Origin: Lachnospiraceae bacterium UBA3332
Lineage (GTDB): Bacteria; Bacillota; Clostridia; Lachnospirales; Lachnospiraceae
Length of the DNA: 13,014 bases
NCBI GenBank assembly: GCA_002361095.1
Contig: DERU01000046.1
Span: 1 to 13,014, forward strand
Direction of reading: 5' to 3'
Positions 1 through 6,782 of this stretch are shown piece by piece. A program made the position numbers and the translations under genes. How positions within the stretch are numbered: the stretch's first letter is position 1; each line of letters begins with the position of its first letter. The notes beneath the pieces were generated by a model that was given only the letters and a program-made list of their open reading frames with translations, was not told the DNA's origin and did not search any database.

Positions 1-952
1 CCAGAATTTTATCGGCAATCTCCCTGGAAAGCTTCTGCACCGCCTCCTCCAAAAAACCAAGTACATCCTCCGTGCGGCAAACCTGCTCAAATCCCAGCAC
101 GTCCGTGAAAGAAATTTCCTCCTTCTCCCCCAGCTGCATCTTTATCCGCTCCGCCGTATCAAAATCAACCAAAAACGCCTTCATCAGCGCTTCCGTAATC
201 TCATCTCCCGCCAAAGTCGCCATTGTATAGCCGACCACCTTGCCGTCACGGCACACCGCGATATCCGAAGTTCCCGCACCGATATCCACCATCACCAGAT
301 TCAAAAGACGAAGCTTCTCCGGAATTGCCGCGTTCATCGCCGCAATAGGCTCCAGTGTAAGCCCTGCAACCTCCATGTCAGCCCGCTGCATGGCGGAATA
401 CAGACTTTCCACCACTTCCCCCGGCAGGAACGTGGCGACAATATCCGCCCGCACCCGCTGTCCCCGGTGTCCGAGGAGATTTGAAATCGGATAATCATCC
501 AGATAATATTGTGAAACCGTATAACCGACCAGAAAAAAACGTTTCCCCCGGTCATCTCCCCCGGCAAAGGCTTTCTGGGCTTCCCCGATCGCCCCTGTCT
601 CCAACCGGCTGATCTGCTCTTCCTCCAGCACCGTAACTTCGGGAAACTCCATCTCAAAAGAAGCTTTGCTGGTCTGCAGCGCACGGCCGGCCGCCGCCAC
701 GTAAACACGCCGCAGGCGGTATCCGCTGGTCTGCTCCATCGCATCCCGCACACGGCGGGCTACCAATGCCACCTGCCCGATATCCTCTATCTGGCCGTCT
801 ATCATGGTACGCTTATCGTGCTCCGCCTTCTCAATGGCGGTAATTTTCATCTTTCCGTCTTCCACAAAGCCCAGCATTCCGATAATACTGCGCGTCCCGA
901 TATCCAGTGCAAATACCGCCTCTTTCGGGAGTGTCTCCAATTCTTTTCCCAT
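1..952 (-). CDS. FtsA/PilM-family actin-like ATPase (partial, 3' end outside window)
   Basis: The frame is open from the ATG at 952 to the window edge, giving 317 residues without a stop. Two actin/Hsp70-type nucleotide-binding signatures are visible: phosphate-1 (VFALDIGTRSIIG, residues 13-25) and phosphate-2 (MVDIGAGTSDIAV, residues 221-233). Between them lies the insert region expected of FtsA-like subdomain 1C (about residues 80-180). A G-rich ribosome binding site (AAAGGGGGC, revcomp of 961-969) sits about 9 nt before the ATG. FtsA-family proteins are cytoplasmic ATPases that polymerise at the membrane; PilM-like relatives recruit pilus proteins. The gene follows a membrane-anchored protein after 71 nt with no terminator seen, suggesting one transcript, so that protein could be its membrane partner (inference). 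No division-cluster genes (ftsZ, mur) are nearby, so it is probably not the housekeeping FtsA. The C-terminus, which would help decide, is missing. Confidence 0.85.
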   Translation of the reverse strand, partial: MGKELETLPKEAVFALDIGTRSIIGMLGFVEDGKMKITAIEKAEHDKRTMIDGQIEDIGQVALVARRVRDAMEQTSGYRLRRVYVAAAGRALQTSKASFEMEFPEVTVLEEEQISRLETGAIGEAQKAFAGGDDRGKRFFLVGYTVSQYYLDDYPISNLLGHRGQRVRADIVATFLPGEVVESLYSAMQRADMEVAGLTLEPIAAMNAAIPEKLRLLNLVMVDIGAGTSDIAVCRDGKVVGYTMATLAGDEITEALMKAFLVDFDTAERIKMQLGEKEEISFTDVLGFEQVCRTEDVLGFLEEAVQKLSREIADKIL

Positions 953-1023
953 CCTGTGCCGCCCCCTTTGTACCGGAAACAAAACCGCCATACCGTTTCA
1001 AACCAAAACGTCAAACCGCCCGC

Positions 1024-2334
1024 TTACGGAAACGGTGTCGCTTCGCCCGTTACTTCGTCATAGGTATAATGCAAATTGCCGTCTATATCCATCAGGTAAG
1101 TACACTCATAACGCAAAGTGCCTTTTTCACCGGGCCGGTATGCGGTCACCCGGAAATATTCCTCTTCCTCCACATAAACGACTCCCTCGCTTACTATAAA
1201 ATCATAATTCTCCGTCGGCTCGGGAAGCTTCAATTCTTCCTGGCTCATGGAAGCAATCTTTTCCTCCAGATACTGCTTAGTCGGCACGCCCGGCGTTGTG
1301 ACGGCCGGCTGCGGCTGTCCTGGATTTGGCAGTACCGTATCCGTCTGTACCTGATCCCGCTCTTCCCAAAGTCCCGCCACATACTGTGTCCAAGGCTTTT
1401 CGCCAACCTTCGTCCGAACCTGATAGAAATCCGGATACTGCACAATGGAAAGAATCAGATAGCTTTCCGCGTTTGCCGCAGGACCGGCCAGCCAGAATCC
1501 CTGCGCCTGCGAATCTTCCTCCTCCACAAGATCCGCAACCCCTTCCATCTCTTTGTCAGAATCCATTATATCACTAATGTCCAAAAAATTCTTCTCCGAT
1601 TGCAAATATTCCATATATTCCCGAATATCTTTCCGGACATCGCCCTCTTCCTGCGGATAATACTGATAGACCTCCCGAACCACGGGCTGGATGGTTTCTT
1701 CCTCCTGTGTCCCGGCATCCGCAGATTCCGTCTCCGTTCCCGCCGTCTCTTCCCCTGTCTGCGTACTCTGTGACACAGTTTCCGTTTCTTCGGCAGTCGT
1801 TTCCGTTTCCTGCGTTTCCTCTGTTTCACGGATTACGGTTCCGTCCGCAAAAACATCCTCCAAAAACTTCTCATACCTGCGTTCACCCAAAACCGCCGTC
1901 ACGGAAGAAACACCGTCCTCTTCCGTAAAATAAAATGCAGGCGCTTCCATTGCTTTCTGTTCCGCCGCTATCCTGCGCTGTTCCAACAGTCTGGGAACCA
2001 AAACCGCCGCCGCAATCCCCGCCGCAAAAGCAAGTATAACGACAACCACTAAAAACAGCAGCAAAAAAAGCTTTTTGGCTCCTTTTTTCCCACCATTCCC
2101 GTTTTCCGCAGACAGATCTTCCTCTTCCCCGTCTGCATCTTCCTGTTCTTTCTTCTGCTCGTTTTCGGTTTTATCACCGTCCGCAGCCGGATTCTGTCCC
2201 TCCTTCTTTTCTGCAGCCTGCACGGTTCCATCCTGTGTCTCTCCCGCTTGCTTTTCTTCTACAGTTTCCCCGGTCGCTTCTGTCGCTTTCTTTTCTTCCA
2301 TAGTCCCCGCTTCTTCCGTCACCTTTTTTCCCAT
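1024..2334 (-). CDS. Membrane-anchored Glu/Thr-rich protein of unknown function
   Basis: I do not recognise a family. With the ATG at 2334 the product has 436 residues. Residues 1-87 are a highly charged Glu/Lys/Thr/Gln-rich segment, predicted cytoplasmic. Residues about 88-115 form one strong membrane segment (LFLLLFLVVVVILAFAAGIA) after a Lys cluster. Next come a short folded stretch, a low-complexity Thr/Glu linker (about 169-214), a second folded region (about 217-330), a Pro-rich linker near 335-350, and a beta-rich Tyr/Glu tail ending GEATPFP. The layout is that of a bitopic protein with an external domain. The frame extends to a GTG at 2403, but those extra residues lack an SD and look non-coding; ATGs at 2343 and 2334 are better, with AAGAAG 9 nt before 2334. 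It lies 71 nt upstream of the FtsA-like gene, probably in one operon, and is divergent from the LytM-like/bactofilin pair. Confidence 0.8.
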   Translation of the reverse strand: MGKKVTEEAGTMEEKKATEATGETVEEKQAGETQDGTVQAAEKKEGQNPAADGDKTENEQKKEQEDADGEEEDLSAENGNGGKKGAKKLFLLLFLVVVVILAFAAGIAAAVLVPRLLEQRRIAAEQKAMEAPAFYFTEEDGVSSVTAVLGERRYEKFLEDVFADGTVIRETEETQETETTAEETETVSQSTQTGEETAGTETESADAGTQEEETIQPVVREVYQYYPQEEGDVRKDIREYMEYLQSEKNFLDISDIMDSDKEMEGVADLVEEEDSQAQGFWLAGPAANAESYLILSIVQYPDFYQVRTKVGEKPWTQYVAGLWEERDQVQTDTVLPNPGQPQPAVTTPGVPTKQYLEEKIASMSQEELKLPEPTENYDFIVSEGVVYVEEEEYFRVTAYRPGEKGTLRYECTYLMDIDGNLHYTYDEVTGEATPFP

Positions 2335-2441
2335 TCTACGCATCTTCTTGTCAAAACATTTGCAGTAAATCCAAAAAAGGAATGTACCGCAAACATCATG
2401 CACATATAAAATGTTACATATTTCTACATATAGCTTATTTA

Positions 2442-2468
2442 ATATCGGATATTTTTCAAAAAAAATAA
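2442..2468 (-). promoter_or_regulatory. Candidate sigma-28-like promoter for the 2334/952 genes
   Basis: On the minus strand, TTAT is followed by exactly 15 nt and TCCGATAT (revcomp of 2442-2449). The sigma-28 consensus is TAAA-N15-GCCGATAT. The -10 box matches 7 of 8 and the -35 box only 2 of 4, so this is tentative. It would give a leader of about 100 nt. Confidence 0.35.
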
Positions 2469-2499
2469 GGTTTGTACCTATTTTTTCTTCTTATGATGA

Positions 2500-2531
2500 T
2501 TATTTTTTTTTGGTCTTTGCCGATATATAAT
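2500..2531 (+). promoter_or_regulatory. Candidate promoter for the LytM-like/bactofilin operon
   Basis: A perfect sigma-28 -10 box GCCGATAT lies at 2519-2526, with TTAT 15 nt upstream (2500-2503) in place of TAAA. It overlaps a perfect sigma-A -10 TATAAT (2526-2531) that has only a T-run at -35. Either sigma factor, or both, could read it. The start codon is about 130 nt downstream. Confidence 0.45.
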
Positions 2532-2665
2532 ATTGGAGTATCGGATTTTTATACTGCCAACCAAATCCCCGCAGGATATACCGGCAGGCACGGCAGCGTC
2601 AGGTTCTCCATATGCGCACCTGCCCGGTTTTTTCAACGGGAATCAGAACGAGGTCAACCAACAGT

Positions 2666-3514
2666 ATGAACGATCAGGAAAGGAAACAAAAACGGCAGCA
2701 GGCATTAGAAGAATACCAGCAGATTGTTACTTATGAACTTCCGGCCCTTGTCCCCGACGAATCGGCGCCGCCTCCGCAGCAAATACGCAGGAAGAAACAT
2801 TTTTTCTTTAAGTTTTTTGTATCAGCCCTCCTTGTCGTGGGCATGGCGGTCTGCTATTTTTTCATAGGCAACTGGATCTCTTCCATTCGCATGGAGAACC
2901 GTGCCCTGAAAGAGGAACTTGCCAACAACGAAGCCCAGGAGCAGGCACAAAACGTGCCGGAGACTCCGCCGCAGACCCCGCAAGAGCCTTCCCCTGCCGC
3001 CCCTGTTTCACAGGAAAGCCAGCCGGAAAGCGAAGAGAGCGGGAATTCTCCGGATACCGAAAGCGCAGAACCCTCCCCGTCCGTGGAAGCAACCGAAACG
3101 CCTTCTTCCGACGATACGTTTACCGCGATCTATCCGTTGCGCGGAAGTTCCACAATCTTGCGCACATTCGGGGCCTACACCGATGACGAAGGCAACAAAG
3201 CCACTTCCTATGGCCTTGCCTTGGGAACGGACAATGATACACAGGTAATCGCCGCCGGAGGCGGAACCGTAATTTATGCGGAAGATAATCCGTCCACAGG
3301 GCTGACCGTACAGATCGACCATCAGAACGGATATATCACGGAATACACGATGAACAAGGAACTGCTGGTCTCCACGGGGCAGGCCGTCGCCGTTGGACAG
3401 CCTATCGCCGTCATGGGGACGGAAGGGGAAGACGGACTTAAGCACATGGAATTCCGTGTGCTCTACGACGGTAATTTCATCGACCCGGAAAATGTCCTTA
3501 AAATTGTCGGATAA
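2666..3514 (+). CDS. Membrane-anchored protein with degenerate LytM/M23 domain
   Basis: The product has 282 residues from the ATG at 2666, preceded by GAGG at 2650-2653 (12 nt spacing); the longer frame from 2612 has no comparable signal. Order: short cytoplasmic Gln/Glu/Lys-rich N-terminus, basic patch, membrane segment about 45-69, short coiled-coil-like helix 74-94, Pro/Glu/Ser-rich linker about 95-150, then a LytM/M23 fold about 154-280 (GLALGTDNDTQVIAAGGGTV; GQAVAVGQPIAVMGTEG). Most zinc ligands are absent. Where active M23 enzymes have HxGxD, this has S181 and A185. The middle His (YxH) is M229. In the last motif (HxH) the first His is L258 and only H260 remains. I infer no endopeptidase activity and a scaffold or regulatory role, as in EnvC- or SpoIIQ-type proteins. 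It lies 50 nt upstream of a bactofilin, a pairing known in other bacteria, so it may link the bactofilin scaffold to the wall. A SpoIIQ-like sporulation role is an alternative. Confidence 0.85.
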   Translation: MNDQERKQKRQQALEEYQQIVTYELPALVPDESAPPPQQIRRKKHFFFKFFVSALLVVGMAVCYFFIGNWISSIRMENRALKEELANNEAQEQAQNVPETPPQTPQEPSPAAPVSQESQPESEESGNSPDTESAEPSPSVEATETPSSDDTFTAIYPLRGSSTILRTFGAYTDDEGNKATSYGLALGTDNDTQVIAAGGGTVIYAEDNPSTGLTVQIDHQNGYITEYTMNKELLVSTGQAVAVGQPIAVMGTEGEDGLKHMEFRVLYDGNFIDPENVLKIVG

Positions 3515-3564
3515 CCAAATGCTATTTCTTAACCACAGCATATAAGCCAAAAGGAGAAAATGCC

Positions 3565-4095
3565 ATGTTCGGAAAATCCAATTCAGAAGCCAAAAACACA
3601 GAAACCTATACTTATACCGCTCCGCCTCCGCCGTTCCCGGAGCCGGAACCCATCCCCGTGCCGCCCAAGCCGGAACCCAGAATCGATACCATCATCGGCG
3701 AAGGTACGCGTATTGTAGGTACCGTAACCTGTAAGACCCTGCTGCGCGTGGACGGCATCATCGAAGGCGAGATCCTTTCCGAGAGCAAGGTCGTGATCAC
3801 GGAAAAGGGATTGGTAAAAGGCGATATCAATGCCGAAAACCTGACCCTTGGCGGCGAGCTTTCCGGCAATGCCCATATCCGGGAGAAATCGGAGATTCTT
3901 GCCACCGGCCGCTTAAACGGCGATATAATCACAAGGACACTGATCATGGATGAGAATGCCGTTTTCGAGGGTAAGTGTACCATGAACCAGGCCGCGCTGG
4001 ACAAAATGACCGTGCTTCCGGATTTAAAAACGACCCCAAAACAGGAGTCTGCAGCGGAACACATGAAAAACATCTCCGGCAAGACGCTGGTCTGA
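3565..4095 (+). CDS. Bactofilin (polymer-forming cytoskeletal protein)
   Basis: The product has 176 residues. An optimal SD AAGGAG (3551-3556) lies 8 nt before the ATG. Residues 1-38 are a Pro/Glu-rich disordered tail. Residues about 40-145 form the bactofilin (DUF583) right-handed beta-helix, visible as short Gly/hydrophobic repeats: IIGEGTRIVGTVTCKTLLRVD, GIIEGEI, KGLVKGDINAENLTLGGELSG, ATGRLNGDIITRTLIM, NAVFEGKC (fragments given separately). The tail from about 146 is polar. Bactofilins polymerise without nucleotide and position wall enzymes or polar and flagellar structures; in Bacillus subtilis the bactofilins YhbE/YhbF are needed for motility. It is the second gene of an operon with the degenerate LytM protein, and a terminator follows. 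Confidence 0.93.
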   Translation: MFGKSNSEAKNTETYTYTAPPPPFPEPEPIPVPPKPEPRIDTIIGEGTRIVGTVTCKTLLRVDGIIEGEILSESKVVITEKGLVKGDINAENLTLGGELSGNAHIREKSEILATGRLNGDIITRTLIMDENAVFEGKCTMNQAALDKMTVLPDLKTTPKQESAAEHMKNISGKTLV

Positions 4096-4119
4096 ATTCC
4101 GATCTTCCCAAAATATTGT

Positions 4120-4153
4120 AAGGGTATCCGGCTGCCTGCCGGATACCCTTTTG
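4120..4153 (+). terminator. Intrinsic terminator after bactofilin, possibly bidirectional
   Basis: A perfect 13-bp stem (AAGGGTATCCGGC at 4120-4132 pairs with 4138-4150) with loop TGCCT is followed by a short T-run (TTTTG). It lies between convergent genes. On the minus strand the sequence after the stem is ACAATATTTT, so it may also end the glycosyltransferase transcript less efficiently. Confidence 0.85.
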
Positions 4154-4166
4154 TAATTATGCCTGT

Positions 4167-6377
4167 TCATATTGCAATCAAATAGTAATCCGATGCCGCC
4201 AGCGTATCGCCAAAAAAGCGCAGATAGAGTCTGTAGGACGGATTTAATTGCAGAATTTTCTCCGCCAGCTCAAAAATTGATCCATACCCGTAATACGCGC
4301 TTACAATAAGCGACGGCTTATCTCTGGCAATCCGTGCGCTGCAGCATTCCAAAAGCTGCAGTTCCCCGCCTTCCCCATGCAGCCGCAAAAAGTCAATCGG
4401 GGCAGATGCATCCTTTTCCATCTCCAAAGCCTCCCGCGCACGCACAAAAATCTGCAGACGCTTCATCCCGCGCAGATTGCATGAAAGCTTTAACGCATCC
4501 TCCTCGGAACGCACATAACATGTAATCTGCCCGTACACGTCCCCGTAAGCCTGCCGGAAGTTGCGCACATCGTTTCCTTCAGTTGCCCAAAAATCCACAA
4601 GACGTTTCCCACAGGCATCCGGCATCAAATCCGGATCGAATATCTGCAGACTGTGATCTTTAACTGCCTGCAAAGGTTCGGTTTCCAAATGCATCCAGCT
4701 TTCCATAAGGGCGCACAAAACACGCTTGGAATAATAATCCGCCAATGCACCGTAAAGAACCACCATTCTTTCACGCGAGTCCTGGAGAATCCTGGCGCGC
4801 TGCCAGAAGGTATCATAATCCTCCTTTTCCGGGTGGAGACTTCCCCAGTAGGGATGCTCCTCATAAAAACGCAGAATCCTGTCATAGGAAGCTTTGTCCT
4901 TCCTTTCCCGTTCCCGGATGGCATTGGTCATTTGCAGTACCATCGATACCGCGTCCCCCCGGCGGATTTCTTCTGCCAATTCCAAAAAATGCATATCCGT
5001 CTCATTCCGGCAGGAAACGGACGGATACTGCTCCCGTGCCTGCTGCTTTGAAAGCCGGAACGGCCCTTCCTTTTTTTCTTCCAGGAAAGCAATTTCACTT
5101 TCGGAAAGCGTATGGTAGACATAATCCTCCAGCCGGTAAAAACGCATTAATTTTGCCGCTTTGTAGACAAAAAATACATCCTTAGAGGAACCGAAATCAT
5201 AAATTTTAGAGAGAAACCCGTATACACCAGGAGCCGCCTCTCCGTTATCCATAAAAAGCTTTAAAAGCGTATTAAGGACGTCATCCCGATATCGGTCCGC
5301 CCGCAGGGCAAGCACCGCATATCGTACCGCCTTTCCGGCATCCTTCTCCTGTGCACATACCAACGTTAATGTGCGATATACATTGGGCAGTTCCCCCGAA
5401 ATATACATCGTAAACGGAAACTCCCCTTCTTCCATCTCTGTCAATGCCTTTTCCAAATAAGCGATACCTTCTTTGTTTTTTCCAAAACGGATACAACACA
5501 ACCCCATCCAGTATTCCATATCCGGATGCACCGCTCCAATTCCCTCATATCTTGTATATAATTCCTGCACTTCCGTCTCCGCTGTGGAAGCATCCATCCC
5601 CAACAAACGCATGGCATTGGCAAAGGCGTTAAGGCGAAGGGAAATATCCATTTCTGCCTCCGGATGGTCAATGACCTTCCGGTAGGCTTCCAGCGCCCCG
5701 GCATCATCCCGGTCAGCCATTCTGGAATCTCCAATGTATGACCACACCCCATATTCCTCCGGATGCTCTTCAACCTCCCGCAACAGCATGGCAAGATTTC
5801 TTTCCGATTTTCCCTTTTTCTTTGACTCCTCAAATGCATAACCGGTATGGTAAATGGGAATGGCATCCCCAATGTCGTGAATAACCAATTTACGTCCCGT
5901 AGTACAAGTCAGTTTTTCATGTATCCGGTTCTGATAACGCAATTTGCTGCTGTTTTTGATAAAACGGTCCTGTGTGGTAGTGGAAAACACATTTCCTTTT
6001 CCGTCCAAATGCAGCATATTACAGCGCACCGTATCCGGTTGCTGTGCTACAGGATACGTTGCCAGAAAATTCAAAAGAGCCCGTATCTTTCCCTGATCCT
6101 CTTCCAGACAGTACTCATCCGCATCCAAAAAAGCAATCCAGTCCCCGGTCGCCTTGGACAGGGCAAAATTTTTAGCGGCAGAAAAATCGTTCTGCCACTG
6201 GTAATGGAAAACCTTCGCCCCCATTTCCTCCGCGATGGCCACGGTATTGTCCTCCGATCCAGTATCCACCACGATCTGCTCACAGACCAGTCCTTTCCCC
6301 CAAGCGAGGGCACGCCGGATATTATCCTCCTCATTTTTTACAATCATACACTGGGAAAGCCGTAATGTTTTACCCAT
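4167..6377 (-). CDS. GT2 glycosyltransferase fused to helical/TPR-like region and FkbM-like methyltransferase domain
   Basis: The product has 736 residues from the ATG at 6377 (AGAAGGGA just upstream; an alternative ATG at 6404 adds 9 residues). Residues about 7-100 are a GT-A family 2 domain: CMIVKNEE, VDTGSEDNT (37-45), NDFSAAKN (63-70) and the DxD-type FLDADE (83-88), the pattern of SunS-like/TPR-associated glycosyltransferases. Residues about 190-375 are helical and TPR-like. Residues about 455-736 end in a region that aligns with FkbM methyltransferases: VDFWATEGND (594-603) for the SAM-binding VDxGAxxGD motif, with Gly replaced by Trp, and FLRLHGEGGEL (663-673) for FIKxDxEGAEL, with Asp replaced by His. 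The methyltransferase activity is therefore uncertain. It lies downstream of flagellin on the same strand but beyond a strong terminator. Its likely role is building the flagellin glycan (inference from position). A paralogue of its C-terminus is at 9003-10037. Confidence 0.9.
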   Translation of the reverse strand: MGKTLRLSQCMIVKNEEDNIRRALAWGKGLVCEQIVVDTGSEDNTVAIAEEMGAKVFHYQWQNDFSAAKNFALSKATGDWIAFLDADEYCLEEDQGKIRALLNFLATYPVAQQPDTVRCNMLHLDGKGNVFSTTTQDRFIKNSSKLRYQNRIHEKLTCTTGRKLVIHDIGDAIPIYHTGYAFEESKKKGKSERNLAMLLREVEEHPEEYGVWSYIGDSRMADRDDAGALEAYRKVIDHPEAEMDISLRLNAFANAMRLLGMDASTAETEVQELYTRYEGIGAVHPDMEYWMGLCCIRFGKNKEGIAYLEKALTEMEEGEFPFTMYISGELPNVYRTLTLVCAQEKDAGKAVRYAVLALRADRYRDDVLNTLLKLFMDNGEAAPGVYGFLSKIYDFGSSKDVFFVYKAAKLMRFYRLEDYVYHTLSESEIAFLEEKKEGPFRLSKQQAREQYPSVSCRNETDMHFLELAEEIRRGDAVSMVLQMTNAIRERERKDKASYDRILRFYEEHPYWGSLHPEKEDYDTFWQRARILQDSRERMVVLYGALADYYSKRVLCALMESWMHLETEPLQAVKDHSLQIFDPDLMPDACGKRLVDFWATEGNDVRNFRQAYGDVYGQITCYVRSEEDALKLSCNLRGMKRLQIFVRAREALEMEKDASAPIDFLRLHGEGGELQLLECCSARIARDKPSLIVSAYYGYGSIFELAEKILQLNPSYRLYLRFFGDTLAASDYYLIAI

Positions 6378-6552
6378 ATTCCCTTCTGCACCTCCGTCTT
6401 TCACATTCCGGGCATGGCTCCGGCGCTTTTTTCACCAATGGAAATCCTTTTCCGGTCCATTAGACAAAAAGTGTGCGCAAAGCGCGCACGCCGCATTGAG
6501 CACGGTTGCCGTTGGGCAACTTTTTCCTTACGCGTGAGTACGCATCACCGTC

Positions 6553-6597
6553 TTTTTTTATACGATAAGAAACAAAATTTCCGATCGTATAAAAAAA
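6553..6597. repeat. Perfect 14-bp inverted repeat beyond the flagellin terminator
   Basis: TTTTTTTATACGAT (6553-6566) is the exact reverse complement of 6584-6597, with a 17-nt spacer. The right arm contains the T-tract of the flagellin terminator. No coding sequence overlaps it. The rest of the 334-base gap 6378-6711 holds the terminator, the 3' remnant of flagellin's hairpin region and two small hairpins (around 6474-6490 and 6505-6520); I see no clear promoter for the glycosyltransferase in it. Confidence 0.7.
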
Positions 6598-6630
6598 CGC
6601 CGGGGCAGGGAGCAGCCCCCGTCCCGGTGT
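6591..6630 (-). terminator. Intrinsic terminator of flagellin
   Basis: Read on the minus strand, a GC-rich hairpin (6597-6630; outer stem ACACCGGG with CCCGGCGT, one wobble; inner arm GGGGG with CTCCC; loop near 6613-6615) is followed by seven T (6597-6591). It lies about 80 nt beyond the canonical flagellin stop at 6712. A second hairpin (CTGCGGG 6636-6642 with CCCGCAG 6656-6662, 13-nt loop) sits just before it. Confidence 0.85.
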
Positions 6631-6711
6631 TATGCCTGCGGGAGGCATTAAGCCACCCGCAGAACTGAAAATCTCTTTTGATCCTGTGAAGCTTTCCTTG
6701 CCAATCCAAAA

Positions 6712-6782
6712 TTACTGGAGCAGCTGCAGAACACCCTGAGGAATCTGGTTAGCCTGAGCCAACATAGCCTGAGAAGCCTGAA
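6712..6782 (-). pseudogene. Out-of-frame remnant encoding the canonical flagellin C-terminus
   Basis: Read from 6782 to 6712 in the +1 frame relative to the flagellin ORF, this encodes 23 residues beginning VQASQAMLAQANQ and ending GVLQLLQ, then TAA. That is the standard D0 end of bacterial flagellins. It joins the upstream TKNNIL if one of the two C bases at 6783-6784 (G on the coding strand) is removed. Confidence 0.93.

Noticed and set aside
907..1773. A 288-codon plus-strand open frame
   Set aside because: It lies opposite the minus-strand membrane protein gene, its product is Leu/Arg/His-rich without domains, and it lacks a ribosome binding site; it is an antisense shadow.
2335..2403. 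GTG start at 2403 for the membrane-anchored protein
   Set aside because: It has no SD, and the extra Cys/Phe/Trp-rich residues are unlike the charged N-terminus that follows; ATG 2334 or 2343 is preferred.
3008..3550. A 180-codon minus-strand open frame
   Set aside because: It is antisense to the clearly homologous LytM-domain gene and shows no recognisable domain or start signal.
5847..6365. A 172-codon plus-strand open frame
   Set aside because: It is antisense to the GT2 catalytic domain, with no SD and no family resemblance.
6505..6525. Terminator-like hairpin GTTGCC/GGCAAC followed by five T on the plus strand
   Set aside because: No plus-strand gene ends upstream; the 6-bp stem could arise by chance.
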